Numbered from the stretch's first letter, positions 28,700-38,795 are shown. The stretch is 64,000 nt of DNA from Paludibacter sp. 47-17 (GCA_001898935.1 MKVT01000014.1:62001-126000); one strand, 5' to 3'. Numbers and translations: made by a program. Notes: generated by a model from the letters alone, not told the origin.

Positions 28700-29917
28700 T
28701 CATTTTTCAGGGAGATGCTGCCCATGCCGGGTGTGTATAAACCGTTCGTTGGCTCCTTTGAGTTTAAACAGCAGCATAAACATCTCGTAAAACACCCGGG
28801 GCAACGACCTGATGGCATGAAGAGTATTACGATTGTAAAAATGGAGGGGAATTGCCATAACGATAGCACTACTAACAATAGCCAGCACCACACCCCAGGC
28901 CTGTGCCGAAAGCATCATGCATTCGGGATGCAGATCGAGCAACTGTAGTACAGCATACAACAAGGTAATCAGAAAGGTAATTCCAACCAGCAATATTCGG
29001 GGCGGAACGATCATCTGGTATACTTTATCGAAAAAATCGATATTGGCTTTGGCGACTAAATGATATACGCCGGAAAAGAAAAAGCGTCCGAAATAAACAT
29101 ACTGGGCCGACAACCATCGGCGGCGTTGCCGTTTAAAATCCTCCATCTGGGGCACTTTTTCGTCGGCAACCCATGCATCGTTGAGGTATTCGATTTTGAC
29201 TTTATCGCGCAGCAACCTCATTTCCAACTCCTTATCAAAACCTCCGATTGCCTGAATATCCTTCATTACCTCTTTAAACAACTGGTAATCGAACGCCATG
29301 CCCGATCCGATCAGCGCCGATGAAAATCCCAGTGCACGGTGACCTTTACGGAAAATCGAATTATTCAATTCCTCGCTTATCGCATCCAGAATAGCGAGGT
29401 CCGAATTACTGTTTTTGGCGATCCGGTGCCCCTGAACTACTTTGTAGCCGGCATCAAAAGCCTGATTGATCTTTTTCAGAAATCCCGGTTGCATAATATT
29501 ATCGGCATCGAGCACTACAGCAACTTCGTAGTCGTCGGAGAGCGAGTGCAGCGCACTGTTTAAGGCTTTTACTTTGGTAGAGTTGGTAAAACTTACTTCC
29601 AGCACTTCCAGGGGCATCGACCGGAGCTCGGCTAGTGTTTCCGCCCGGAGGGTATCGGCAATTACCACTACGGTATACGCCCCGGAAGGGAAATCGTGCG
29701 CTAGCGCTTGACGGGCAACCTCCACAATCACAGCATCTTCTTTATAGGCCGGAATCAGCACTGCCATACGACGGAAACGCAGGGAAGGCTGCCTCTTTTT
29801 AGTGCGGTACAGCAACGACCCCAGTGCAAAGATGAACACATAGACTGCACCCAATAAAAAATTGAGATACACTAATATTTCAATAGCATTAATTATATAC
29901 GTGCCTATGTTCGACAT
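28700..29917 (-). CDS. Membrane-bound family 2 glycosyltransferase
   Basis: 405 residues. One N-terminal helix (about 8-35) precedes a GT-A domain with VLIPAYKED (about 53), the metal-binding VLDADN (about 135) and the processive-type QRRRWLSAQYVYFG (about 258-271). Two or three C-terminal helices follow (about 295-365). The Q-x-x-R-W motif resembles cellulose or hyaluronan synthase-type enzymes that pass product across the inner membrane. The product is unknown. The next gene upstream on the same strand is a phosphoribosyltransferase-HAD fusion, a possible partner. Confidence 0.88.
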   Translation of the reverse strand: MSNIGTYIINAIEILVYLNFLLGAVYVFIFALGSLLYRTKKRQPSLRFRRMAVLIPAYKEDAVIVEVARQALAHDFPSGAYTVVVIADTLRAETLAELRSMPLEVLEVSFTNSTKVKALNSALHSLSDDYEVAVVLDADNIMQPGFLKKINQAFDAGYKVVQGHRIAKNSNSDLAILDAISEELNNSIFRKGHRALGFSSALIGSGMAFDYQLFKEVMKDIQAIGGFDKELEMRLLRDKVKIEYLNDAWVADEKVPQMEDFKRQRRRWLSAQYVYFGRFFFSGVYHLVAKANIDFFDKVYQMIVPPRILLVGITFLITLLYAVLQLLDLHPECMMLSAQAWGVVLAIVSSAIVMAIPLHFYNRNTLHAIRSLPRVFYEMFMLLFKLKGANERFIHTRHGQHLPEK

Positions 29918-29991
29918 ATTCCAATTTTAATCTGCAAGGTACGATGTTTTTATAATTACTACAACTGAAGGTTTTAATTTTTTAAAATCAT

Positions 29992-30921
29992 TTACGATCT
30001 CCACGTTCTGATTTTGAGTGCTGCTGCGCGTAAAAAGGGGAAAATCCGTCCCGATTTTATGTCGTACAGCAGCGATCTGCGATTGTAAATCATGGCAAAA
30101 TTCTCGGTACAAAACACCGGTTTTCCTGTAATCCGGTTGATTTCAACCGCCTGCCGGAACGAGCTTTCCACAAACAGGTTGTACACCGGATTTTTGTACA
30201 CTTCAGCTTTATAGGAGGCATGGTTATTGGCTTGTTGCCGCGCTTTCATATCAGGCAAATCCATCATAACCAATTTCTTATAGTTCAGTCCTTGTTTCCG
30301 CAACCATTCTACCGTATACGAACGGTATTTCTCGAGCCGCGAAGTAACCAGGGTCCCCATGGGGCTGCCCGGCAGATAAAGCGGCATCGCATGCCGGAGA
30401 AAATCGATATAGCGTTCGCCATCGTCGTTTTGCTCCGGCAACGGATCGGCACACAGCACACCATCGATATCAAAACAGGCTTTCTCCAACATGGTGTGAT
30501 TAAAAATATTCCATTGAAAATACCTGGGGAGTGGAACCTGTTCGAAAACGAAATCGGCCGACCCGCGTTTACCGGGAATCGAATAAATGGCACAATATTG
30601 AAATTGGTATCCGGCGGATAGCAGACCCAATTCGGCTTTTATTTTTTTCATCGACGATCCTGAAGCAATGCTATCGTCGACCACCAGAATTTTCCGGATC
30701 GATGCGGGCAAGCTGTTGGCTGCTCGAAATGCAGGGTCGTGGATTCGCCCGTCGAGCAAAGCATATACATCGACACAAGGAAGTTGCGTGTACAGCGACA
30801 GTATCGACGCCGCCAGCATTCCACTCCGGGGAATACCGACCAGCAAATCGAATCCGGTTGGTAATACCACCCATTGTTGGGCAATAATTCTATTCAGGTC
30901 GGCTACACTCCTGTAATTCAT
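29992..30921 (-). CDS. Phosphoribosyltransferase-HAD fusion protein
   Basis: 309 residues, cytosolic. The N-terminal half is a type I phosphoribosyltransferase: GIPRSGMLAAS (about 29-39) and the PRPP loop ILVVDDSIASGSSMKK (about 77-92), preceded by a substrate hood region. The second half starts with ACFDIDGVLCADP (about 167-179), the DxD of HAD-family phosphatases, and ends with a basic tail. I recognise both domains but not a named enzyme. The fusion could hand a phosphoribosylated product to its own phosphatase. The neighbouring GT2 gene (74 bp on) suggests a role in glycan or nucleotide-sugar chemistry, which is inference. Confidence 0.75.
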   Translation of the reverse strand: MNYRSVADLNRIIAQQWVVLPTGFDLLVGIPRSGMLAASILSLYTQLPCVDVYALLDGRIHDPAFRAANSLPASIRKILVVDDSIASGSSMKKIKAELGLLSAGYQFQYCAIYSIPGKRGSADFVFEQVPLPRYFQWNIFNHTMLEKACFDIDGVLCADPLPEQNDDGERYIDFLRHAMPLYLPGSPMGTLVTSRLEKYRSYTVEWLRKQGLNYKKLVMMDLPDMKARQQANNHASYKAEVYKNPVYNLFVESSFRQAVEINRITGKPVFCTENFAMIYNRRSLLYDIKSGRIFPFLRAAALKIRTWRS

Positions 30922-31061
30922 ATTGATTTTTTGTAGAATAACACCACTATTTCATACTGCCAAAAATACTACAAATTACCGCAACCACAAAAAGAAAGCA
31001 TGCTTTTTCAACTCCTGTCCTGAATAAAAAAATAAAAATAATTTCAAAAACGACGGATCAG

Positions 31062-31118
31062 CGGCAATCGTACAGCTGAAGTTGAAATCCTTATTGAAAA
31101 ACGATTGTACGATTGCCG
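31062..31118. repeat. 12-bp inverted repeat across the purU stop
   Basis: CGGCAATCGTAC (31062-31073) and GTACGATTGCCG (31107-31118) are exact reverse complements 33 bp apart. The second arm lies in the last purU codons. On the minus strand the stem is followed by a T-rich stretch (31020-31050), so it could be an unusual long-loop terminator. Confidence 0.5.
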
Positions 31119-31957
31119 TAGGTAAGTGTTTTACGCTCCACATGCTTCTCGACAGCGCGCGAAAGCACGATTTTCTCAAGATCCCTGCCCTTACGTACCA
31201 GCTCTTCAACGGTATTGAGATGTGAAATCCGTGTTACATCCTGTTCGATAATCGGACCTTCGTCGAGGTCGGAAGTAACGTAATGGCTGGTGGCTCCAAT
31301 AATTTTCACGCCCCGCTCGTGCGCCGCATGATACGGTCTGGCACCTTTGAACGCCGGCAAAAAGGAGTGGTGAATATTGATGATACGGTTGGGATAATGC
31401 TGAATAAAATCGTCGGATAAGATCTGCATATAGCGTGCAAGTACACAAAAGGTAATTTTATTGTCTTTTAAAAGTGCCAATATCTGTGCTTCTTGTACAG
31501 CTTTATTTTCTTTCGTGATCGGGAAATGATAAAACGGAATCGAGAACTGACGGGCTATGTGTTCCAAATCGGGATGATTACTGATTATCAACGGGATATC
31601 GACATGCCAATCGGCAGCCGCATACCGCGACAGCAAATCGTAGAGACAATGCGACATTTTCGAAACAAAAATGGCCATACGGGGTTTTACATCCGAAAAA
31701 TACAAACGGTAGGTCATGCCGAACCGATCGGCCAGTGCTGTTCTGAATTCATTTTCAATATTTTCTTTTGCAACGGTAAAGAGGGTCAGGTCCCATTTGA
31801 TACGCATAAAAAACACACCCTCTTCGCGATTCACATACTGGTCGAGGTACAGGATGTTCCCTTTGTTTTTATTGATAAACTCGGTCACAGCCGATAGAAT
31901 TCCGGGGCGGTCGGGGCAGTGCAAAACAACAATAGCAGTGTTATCATTTAGCTTCAT
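31091..31957 (-). CDS. purU: Formyltetrahydrofolate deformylase
   Basis: 288 residues, the usual length. It hydrolyses 10-formyl-THF to formate and THF, feeding formate to PurT or balancing one-carbon pools. An N-terminal ACT domain (LHCPDRPGILSAVTEFI, about 13-29) is followed by a formyltransferase domain. The catalytic Asn-x-His motif is INIHHSFLPAFKGA (about 201-214), with the catalytic Asp in SDLDEGPII near 246. A minus-strand TATTTTTG box (31985-31992) lies 28 bp before the start. The 169 bp between its end and the phosphoribosyltransferase-HAD gene hold only the inverted repeat at 31062-31118. Confidence 0.94.
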   Translation of the reverse strand: MKLNDNTAIVVLHCPDRPGILSAVTEFINKNKGNILYLDQYVNREEGVFFMRIKWDLTLFTVAKENIENEFRTALADRFGMTYRLYFSDVKPRMAIFVSKMSHCLYDLLSRYAAADWHVDIPLIISNHPDLEHIARQFSIPFYHFPITKENKAVQEAQILALLKDNKITFCVLARYMQILSDDFIQHYPNRIINIHHSFLPAFKGARPYHAAHERGVKIIGATSHYVTSDLDEGPIIEQDVTRISHLNTVEELVRKGRDLEKIVLSRAVEKHVERKTLTYGNRTIVFQ

Positions 31958-32030
31958 CTGGTTTCATTTTTATAATTAAAGCTGCAAAAATACCATTTTT
32001 TTGCTACATAGTTCACTTAAAAACAAAATA

Positions 32031-32068
32031 AAACCTGGCTGACCGGTTTTAGCGGAACAGCCAGGTTT
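32031..32068 (-). terminator. Terminator of the susC-susD operon
   Basis: AAACCTGGCT (32031-32040) pairs perfectly with AGCCAGGTTT (32059-32068). On the minus strand it is followed by TATTTTGTTTTT, 52 bp after the susD stop. Confidence 0.85.
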
Positions 32069-32119
32069 CGATCCAAATCACTAAAAAAACCAATACCTCT
32101 ATTGTGAAAAAACTAACGA

Positions 32120-34039
32120 TTAATAACCAGGATTCTGATAAGCCGCCTTATCTTCATCCGTCATTTCCATGCCATCCAATTGCCCCTGGGGAATAGGACG
32201 AAGGTAATGCTTCTTTTCGATGGTGCGGGTAAAGGTTTGAGGCGTACGATCCTTGTATTCGGGCCCGCAAATCTGATAGCTTCCGGCCAGTTCTTCCCAC
32301 TTCTGGGTACGAACCAGGTCGTGCCAGCGGTAACCTTCGCCGTAAAATTCGCGCGAACGTTCGGCCAGGATATAGTTAATATCGATTACAGCCGGAGTAG
32401 CAGCTACCATGGCAGCACTGTTGTCGGCCACTTTTGCCACATTCCCATTGTTGTACCAACGCCATTTGCCTGCACGGGCACGAATTACATTGATGAGTTC
32501 GCGCGCCGATTTTCCGGCTTTTGGCGACGCCCCTTTCACAGCAGCTTCGGCAGCAATAAAATAGAGTTCGGAGAACTTGGCAATATTGAACGGACGAGTA
32601 CTGGCGCCATTCGGCTGTCCGAGGCCTGTACCGTTATCGGTACGGTAAGGACCTAATTTCCAAAGTCCCGGATAGGTGATGCGGCTGATGGCGCTCGGAG
32701 CGATAACAAAGTCGGCACGACCCGGCAACACACCTGCACCGATATTCCCGTTGGCTACAGCATACGCAATACCGTCCACATCGTCGTGCAGGAAGGTAAG
32801 CACGGCCTCACCCGGAGCAACCGGCAATCCGTTGGCATTGGCCAGCGTAGCGTCGGTAATTCCGGCTTTATTGAAATTAGCCCGATAGATATAAGTAAAG
32901 GTACCATCGTAACGGGAGTCATTTGTTTTATCGGCAAAGGTATTTTTAATAACGTTGATGGTCGGAGCCATGCGCGTCCACGGGCGACCCAGGGCCTGAA
33001 CAGCTTCGCGTTGCACCGAACTCTGCCCTCCGCTGCGGAGATTGGTATAGTTCCAGGTCATCATCCAGCCTGCAAAGTTTTCGGGTGCAGCACCATTACT
33101 CCACGACAAGCTCGAAGCATTGTAGAATTCGTCGGCTTCGGTATGGTCGGCATACAGCAGGATTTCCTTGTTACGATCGTTCGAACCCAGGTTCACATCG
33201 TAGAAATATTCCAACAAACCATATCCGCCGGGATTTTCGATTGCCTGAACTGCCACATCATAGGCTTGCTGGAAATACCATGCAGCTGTTTTTCCGTCCG
33301 GATCGACACGGTCGGCTGCCGGATAAGTAGGAATATTGTTGGGATTCTGCAGCCACCAGCCGTAAGTCAGGTACGCTTTTGCCAGGTACAGGCGGGCAAC
33401 GGTTTTGGTAACGGTACCTTTCAACCGGCTTGTTTCGGGAAGATCCTCCACCGCTTTCTTCAAGTCGGGGAATACAGCCTGCGTATACACTTCGGGCACT
33501 GTATTGCGAGTGGAAGTACGTACCGGAGCCGTATTGAATTTCAGGATACCTGCACCTAAATCCAGAGGCACGCCGCCAAAAGTCTGTACCAGCATAAAAT
33601 AGTCGAATGCACGGAAGAAACGGGCTTCTGCAATCAGCGAAGCCGGGATCGACGCCACAGCTCCGGCATTTTCGATGATCCCGCTGGCAGTATTGATATT
33701 GGGAAAAGCTGTATTCCAGAGCACGTCGCTACGGCTGCCCTGTGGAGTAACCGCGCCAACACCGGTCATGTCCATGTCTTTAAAATTGGCGTCGGCACTT
33801 TGTGCATAAGTTACCTCATCGGTACCGGTAAGCAAACTATTGTAATAGTAAGCTTGTCCGTACATATACCGGAGATGCGTGTACAACGAAGTAATCCCCC
33901 CTTGCACTCCTTTCTCGGATTTGAAGAATTCGGGAGTGTAGGTACTCCGCGGTTTTTCTTCCAGCAGATCGGAACAGGCAGCGAAGAACAAAGAAAGTAA
34001 GGCTGTTCCAACAACTAATTTAATATTTATCTTTTTCAT
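32120..34039 (-). CDS. SusD/RagB-family glycan-binding surface lipoprotein
   Basis: 639 residues, at the large end of the family. The signal ends in the lipobox LFFAACSDLL (Cys 22), and the typical SusD start LEEKPRSTYTPEFF follows. RAFDYFMLVQTFGGVPL (about 144-160) and ARLYLAKAYLTYGWW (about 217) are the TPR-like helices of the family. The C-terminus has ILAERSREFYGEGYRWHDLVR (split: ERSREFYGEG at about 565). SusD-like proteins cap the SusC transporter on the outer membrane and capture oligosaccharide. It follows susC by 13 bp and shares its transcript. The substrate cannot be read from sequence. Confidence 0.95.
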   Translation of the reverse strand: MKKINIKLVVGTALLSLFFAACSDLLEEKPRSTYTPEFFKSEKGVQGGITSLYTHLRYMYGQAYYYNSLLTGTDEVTYAQSADANFKDMDMTGVGAVTPQGSRSDVLWNTAFPNINTASGIIENAGAVASIPASLIAEARFFRAFDYFMLVQTFGGVPLDLGAGILKFNTAPVRTSTRNTVPEVYTQAVFPDLKKAVEDLPETSRLKGTVTKTVARLYLAKAYLTYGWWLQNPNNIPTYPAADRVDPDGKTAAWYFQQAYDVAVQAIENPGGYGLLEYFYDVNLGSNDRNKEILLYADHTEADEFYNASSLSWSNGAAPENFAGWMMTWNYTNLRSGGQSSVQREAVQALGRPWTRMAPTINVIKNTFADKTNDSRYDGTFTYIYRANFNKAGITDATLANANGLPVAPGEAVLTFLHDDVDGIAYAVANGNIGAGVLPGRADFVIAPSAISRITYPGLWKLGPYRTDNGTGLGQPNGASTRPFNIAKFSELYFIAAEAAVKGASPKAGKSARELINVIRARAGKWRWYNNGNVAKVADNSAAMVAATPAVIDINYILAERSREFYGEGYRWHDLVRTQKWEELAGSYQICGPEYKDRTPQTFTRTIEKKHYLRPIPQGQLDGMEMTDEDKAAYQNPGY

Positions 34040-34052
34040 TGTATTTCAATTT

Positions 34053-37000
34053 TTAAAACGTTAAATTAAGACCAACCAAGAAGTTACGCGACGATGGAGT
34101 GTTTGTACCGATAATAAGTGTACGTTTTTTATAGGTACTGGTAACTGCTGCGTTTTCGTTACCGAAGGAGTTGGTTTCGGGATCCATTCCTGTTTCGCTA
34201 TGATAGGGCGAGAACAATACGAATGGATTTTGAATCGTTCCATAAACCCGGAGGTTGGAGATGCCAAAGTCCCGGATCATGCGTTTGTTGAAATTGTAAC
34301 CCAGGGTGATGGTGCGGATTTTCAGGTACGAACCGTCGAACAAACCGAGCGTATTGCCATACTTCGGATTATCGCCACTGGTGATACCTGCAGGATTCGG
34401 ATACTTGGCACCGGTATTTTCGGGTGTCCAGTAGTCGACGCGTACGTTGTTGCGGCGACCGGTAAGCATATTGAGGTAACCGTCGGCAGCATACAAGGTG
34501 CTGATGAGTTTACCGCCGGCTCGGAATGCCCCTACCATACTCAGGTCGAATCCTTTATACGCTACGCGTGTATTGAAACCTCCCATCAGTTTCGGATCGA
34601 GATCGATCACCTGACGGTCGGCCGGACCGATAGCCCGCACCGGTTTTCCGTTGGCATCGAATTCGCCGGTGTATTTTACTTTAATCATACCAGCATTACC
34701 ACCGGGTTCGTAGGTTTGCAAATACTGGTAATCGGCGTCGGTTTCGTTCCACAGGCCGATTTTTTCGTAATCGTATATTACGTTGAGCGAATGTCCCACA
34801 AACCACCAGTTGGCCTCATCTTTGTCCTGACCCGACGAAAGCGAAGTCAACTCGTTTTTATTGCTATACATATTCACACCCGCTTCCCAGGTCCAGCCAT
34901 TGTTGTTTTCTATAATCACCCCGTTGAGCGAAAGCTCCCAACCTTTATTGGAAGTGCTTCCTACATTGGCCGTATAACTTCCTACCCCCGATGTAGGAGG
35001 AAGTCCCACGCTGAGGAGGATATCTTTGGTATTGGTCCGGTACAGTTCAAACGAACCCGAAATACGGTTGTTCAGCAAACCAAAGTCGACACCAACGTTG
35101 TAGGTTTCGGAGAATTCCCAACCCAGCCGGGAGTTAGGCAGCTGCGACACGTAGTAACCGGTTGCAAAATCGGAACCGAAGTTATAGGGGCGGGTATTCA
35201 GCAATCCCAAGGTTGCATAGGGTTCGACGGCCTGGTTGGAAGTTTGACCGAAACCGGCACGTACTTTCAACATATCGACGAATTCGACACCCTGCATAAA
35301 CGATTCGTTCTTGATGTTCCAGCCGGCCGAAACCGCAGGATAGGTATGCCATTGGTAGCCCGGAGCCAGACGCGAGGAGGCGTCGGAACGTAAGGTTGCA
35401 CTGATCATATACCGATTATCGTACGCATACATTACGCGTCCCATATACGAGAGCAAACCACTTTGGTTGTAATGCTGCTCCGCCGGATTTACGGTAATGG
35501 TGCCGTCGGCGCGTCCCAGGTTGAAATACTGGAAATCGTCGGACGGGATATCGCGTGCCGAAACGTGCGAGCGGTTGTAAGTGGTTTGTTCGGCCGATTG
35601 CAGAGCAACGACATTTATGTTGTGCTTATCGGCAAACGTACGGTCGTAGGTCAGAATATTTTCGACGGCCCAGTTGGTTTGCATCGAGTTGCTGATCGAG
35701 GCGGTCGACGGGGCGTCGACGGTTACATTGAATACCCCCTGGCCGGTATAGTTGCCATTGTTGGTCATACGCAGATTGGCACCCACATTGGAGCGTAATT
35801 TCAATCCTTCGACTCCGGGAATTTTCAATTCGGCATACATTGTATTGTAGGAACCAAAAGCATTGGCACGGTCGATCCATTTATCGCCCAGCCCTTCAAT
35901 TATTTCGCGCGAGAACACCCACTGGTCGTCCTGTGGCATTTTCACTACTCTTTTCCACGAACCATCGGCATTGTACGGATTAGTGATAGGCGTGGTACTC
36001 AACACTGTATAGAGGCCCAGGTTGCTTCCCATCCCGATTGAATAATTGTTGTTGGTCGTGAATCCGAAACGGAAGTACTTACCAATTTCCTGATCGAGCG
36101 AACCACGGATCGAATAACGGGTATAATCCTGACCGGTCATCACCGCCTGATCGTTGTAATAGCCGGCACCGAACTTATAATTGGCCGTTTGGGTGCCACC
36201 CGTTACAGCCAGGTCGTGGTTGGTTACCAATCCCTGGCGATAGTATAAATCCTGCCAGTCGGTATCCACATCTTCGGCTTCATCGACACCCAGGGTTGAA
36301 TATTTACCGGCTGCTTTACGCAATGCTAAGAATTCGGCAGCATTCATCATCGGATATTTAATTGCATTCTTGAACCCAAAGTAGGTGTTGTAGCTAACGG
36401 TGGCTGTTTCCGATTTATAGCCTTTGTTGGTGGTAATAAGGATCACCCCGTTGGCGCCGCGTGAACCGTAAATTGCCGTTGCCGACGCATCTTTCAAAAT
36501 ATCGATACTCCTGATATCATCGGTACTGATATCGCCTATGGATCCTGCAAAAGGAATACCGTCGAGCACAATAAGCGGATCGTTGCTGGCACTCAGCGAA
36601 CGGGTACCACGGATCCGTATCTGCATCGAAGCACCCGGTTTTGAGTTGGTCTGCTCCATGTTGACTCCGGCAACGCGCCCCTGAAGCGCCTGGGTAATAT
36701 TGGCCGATGGAACATCGCGTACAATTTCACCCTTTACCGAAGCTACCGAACCGGTTACCGATTCCTTTCGTTGTGTTCCGTACCCGATCACGATTACTTC
36801 ATCGATCAGCTTGGTGTCTTCTTCCATTACTACATTAACTGTAGCCTGGCCGTTCACATCAACTGTCTGAGGCTTATAACCCACATACGAAAAAACGAGC
36901 TTGCCATTGGCTGGAGCCTGAATCGAAAAGCGTCCGTCAAGATCGGTAATGGTACCGCTGTTGGTGCCATCCACAAGAATACTCACTCCTACGAGCGCCG

Positions 37001-37118
37001 ATCGTGAAACATCTCTTACTGTACCTCGTACGGTAAGCGTCTGTCCAAATGCAGAAAATGAAAACAAAAGCAACAGGAATAAAATCCCGGTGACTTTCTT
37101 ACAAAAAGTTTGTTTCAT
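34053..37118 (-). CDS. SusC/RagA-family TonB-dependent outer-membrane transporter
   Basis: 1021 residues from the ATG at 37118; upstream in-frame codons (to 37214) precede the promoter and lack a signal. The signal peptide ends at FSAFGQ (26). Then come a carboxypeptidase-regulatory-like domain (about 30-105), a TonB-box region DEVIVIGYGTQRKESVTGSV (about 109-128), the plug with GSRGANGVILITT near 208, and a 22-strand barrel ending in VGLNLTF with terminal Phe. It imports glycan oligomers across the outer membrane with its SusD partner. No ECF-sigma or hybrid sensor regulator is adjacent. Confidence 0.95.
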   Translation of the reverse strand: MKQTFCKKVTGILFLLLLFSFSAFGQTLTVRGTVRDVSRSALVGVSILVDGTNSGTITDLDGRFSIQAPANGKLVFSYVGYKPQTVDVNGQATVNVVMEEDTKLIDEVIVIGYGTQRKESVTGSVASVKGEIVRDVPSANITQALQGRVAGVNMEQTNSKPGASMQIRIRGTRSLSASNDPLIVLDGIPFAGSIGDISTDDIRSIDILKDASATAIYGSRGANGVILITTNKGYKSETATVSYNTYFGFKNAIKYPMMNAAEFLALRKAAGKYSTLGVDEAEDVDTDWQDLYYRQGLVTNHDLAVTGGTQTANYKFGAGYYNDQAVMTGQDYTRYSIRGSLDQEIGKYFRFGFTTNNNYSIGMGSNLGLYTVLSTTPITNPYNADGSWKRVVKMPQDDQWVFSREIIEGLGDKWIDRANAFGSYNTMYAELKIPGVEGLKLRSNVGANLRMTNNGNYTGQGVFNVTVDAPSTASISNSMQTNWAVENILTYDRTFADKHNINVVALQSAEQTTYNRSHVSARDIPSDDFQYFNLGRADGTITVNPAEQHYNQSGLLSYMGRVMYAYDNRYMISATLRSDASSRLAPGYQWHTYPAVSAGWNIKNESFMQGVEFVDMLKVRAGFGQTSNQAVEPYATLGLLNTRPYNFGSDFATGYYVSQLPNSRLGWEFSETYNVGVDFGLLNNRISGSFELYRTNTKDILLSVGLPPTSGVGSYTANVGSTSNKGWELSLNGVIIENNNGWTWEAGVNMYSNKNELTSLSSGQDKDEANWWFVGHSLNVIYDYEKIGLWNETDADYQYLQTYEPGGNAGMIKVKYTGEFDANGKPVRAIGPADRQVIDLDPKLMGGFNTRVAYKGFDLSMVGAFRAGGKLISTLYAADGYLNMLTGRRNNVRVDYWTPENTGAKYPNPAGITSGDNPKYGNTLGLFDGSYLKIRTITLGYNFNKRMIRDFGISNLRVYGTIQNPFVLFSPYHSETGMDPETNSFGNENAAVTSTYKKRTLIIGTNTPSSRNFLVGLNLTF

Positions 37119-37473
37119 GATAATGGAATTAATGATTATATGTTTTTTTTCACAGGGGCAAATGTACATACAGATTTTTCTTTTTTTTAAATCAGAAGGA
37201 TCAACTAATTGCATGTGGGTTACATATTTTAAAAATTTGTTACATTTTGTTTGTTTCTGGTAACTTAATTTCTACAAATACGCCATAAAAATCTAATTAT
37301 CAGTAATATATAAGTAAAAAATCAAAATCCGGCTTCTACCGGAGAAAATGAATACCTGTCGGTTTTTCCTCCCTGATCTGTAAAAATAAATTTTGATTTA
37401 TAAACTTATTTTATCAAATAATTGTTTTACTAATACCTTAATATGCGGATCAACCTTTTAAATAAAGCATGAT
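37119..37473. other. A+T-rich intergenic region between susC and a divergent T9SS gene
   Basis: This 355-bp gap holds the susC promoter box on the minus strand (37159-37166). For the rightward gene I see only a weak TACCTTAA (37434-37441). No RNA gene, repeat or further frame could be supported. Confidence 0.6.
37159..37166 (-). promoter_or_regulatory. Candidate -7 box of the susC-susD promoter
   Basis: On the minus strand this reads TACATTTG (TAnnTTTG), 41 bp before the preferred susC start. The -33 region is A-rich with TTTA about 21 bp upstream. Its position argues for the internal SusC start codon. Confidence 0.55.
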
Positions 37474-38790
37474 ATGAAAACACATGGTTACTTTAAACAA
37501 CTTATCGGGATTTTCCTGGTTATTTTTGGATGGAATACGGGATTAAAGGCCCAATTTACCGCAGGCGAAGGCGGAGCTTTACCCGCTTTCCCGACGTTCA
37601 CAGCTCCGGCTAATACTTTTCCGGGATTTGTAATTAAATCGAGCGGACGATTGAACAATGTTTTTATTCCGGGAACCTATCCGGAGCTCGACATGGAATG
37701 CCTCAACTCCATGGCACTGGAAACCGACAGTCTTATTTTACAGTCGGATGCCGGCGGATCATGGCAGGACACCCGCGTTCGTGCTACTCCCTCGTGGTCG
37801 TCGATGAGCTACGAACCAACCCAATCGTGCAACTACCGGTTAAGAGCTAAAGGAGGGAAACTCGACGGCTACACTTCCAACGTTCAATATGGCCTGTACT
37901 GCTCGGTCAACTCCCACTACAGCAATACCTCTATGGACGAAAGCATGTTTATAACCGGGATCATGGCGCCCTGGATCGGTCGCGGGATAAGCACGACTTT
38001 CGAATTTAAAAGCCTGACCGACAACAGCGTACTCCCAAACTCGGCACTCAGCTATCAATGGTACCGTATCAATCCGCTGACCTTCGAAGCCACAGCCATT
38101 CCCGGAGCCACCACCACCGATTATATCACCACCATCGACGATGCAGGATATAAATTAGCCATACTTGCCACGGGCGACCAACAAACGATCGGAGGCTTCT
38201 ATCAGTTTATTTCCACCTGGGACAATACAGTGCCCAACAAAGGTTTTATCACCAATGCAACGGTAACCGGCTTCACGTTGAACTTGTACAACACGGTACC
38301 CGAATTGAAAAAAGAAGAATTGCAGCTCGAAGGCGACGCGGGACAGCTGGAAATTACGGCAGTGAGGAAAGGCGGGAACGATGCGATCTATCATGTTGAT
38401 GTAGCTCTGGCCAACAACGTAACCTACTATTTACGAAACACCAACTTTTTCTGGAGAATTTGTCAGGAAATGGTGTTTGGCGAGCCCGGATCACAACATT
38501 CGCACCTCATGGAAGCTATTTCATTCTCGCTGCTGCAAACCCATGAACCTGCCGTTACCGATGATGCGGAAGTACAACTGGTTGTCGATACCGAAACGCG
38601 TAGCATCCGGTACACGGCAAACCAGCTTATTCATGGGTTAACTATTTTCGATTGTGCCGGTAAACGGATGATTCAGCACAACGATTCAAAGAAAAGCGGC
38701 AACGTATCCATAGCTAATTTAGCCGAAGGTATATACATTGTGAAACTGCGCACCGAAAAAGGATCCGTAACACGTAAAATAAAAATGTAA
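37474..38790 (+). CDS. Secreted protein of unknown function with T9SS sorting domain
   Basis: 438 residues. I do not recognise the main domain. A signal peptide ends near LKAQ (27). The central region is Thr/Tyr-rich and beta-strand-like, with an Ig-like stretch SALSYQWYRINPLTFEA (about 189-205). The last about 75 residues form a T9SS type A sorting domain (LIHGLTIFDCAGKRM, then AEGIYIVKLRTEKGS and terminal RKIKM). It is therefore expected on the cell surface or in the medium. It is transcribed away from susC, and a strong hairpin separates it from the convergent next gene. Confidence 0.75.
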   Translation: MKTHGYFKQLIGIFLVIFGWNTGLKAQFTAGEGGALPAFPTFTAPANTFPGFVIKSSGRLNNVFIPGTYPELDMECLNSMALETDSLILQSDAGGSWQDTRVRATPSWSSMSYEPTQSCNYRLRAKGGKLDGYTSNVQYGLYCSVNSHYSNTSMDESMFITGIMAPWIGRGISTTFEFKSLTDNSVLPNSALSYQWYRINPLTFEATAIPGATTTDYITTIDDAGYKLAILATGDQQTIGGFYQFISTWDNTVPNKGFITNATVTGFTLNLYNTVPELKKEELQLEGDAGQLEITAVRKGGNDAIYHVDVALANNVTYYLRNTNFFWRICQEMVFGEPGSQHSHLMEAISFSLLQTHEPAVTDDAEVQLVVDTETRSIRYTANQLIHGLTIFDCAGKRMIQHNDSKKSGNVSIANLAEGIYIVKLRTEKGSVTRKIKM

Positions 38791-38795
38791 GCAAC

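Noticed and set aside
34200-35393. A 397-codon plus-strand frame opposite susC
   Set aside because: Shadow of the SusC barrel; no signal peptide or domain.
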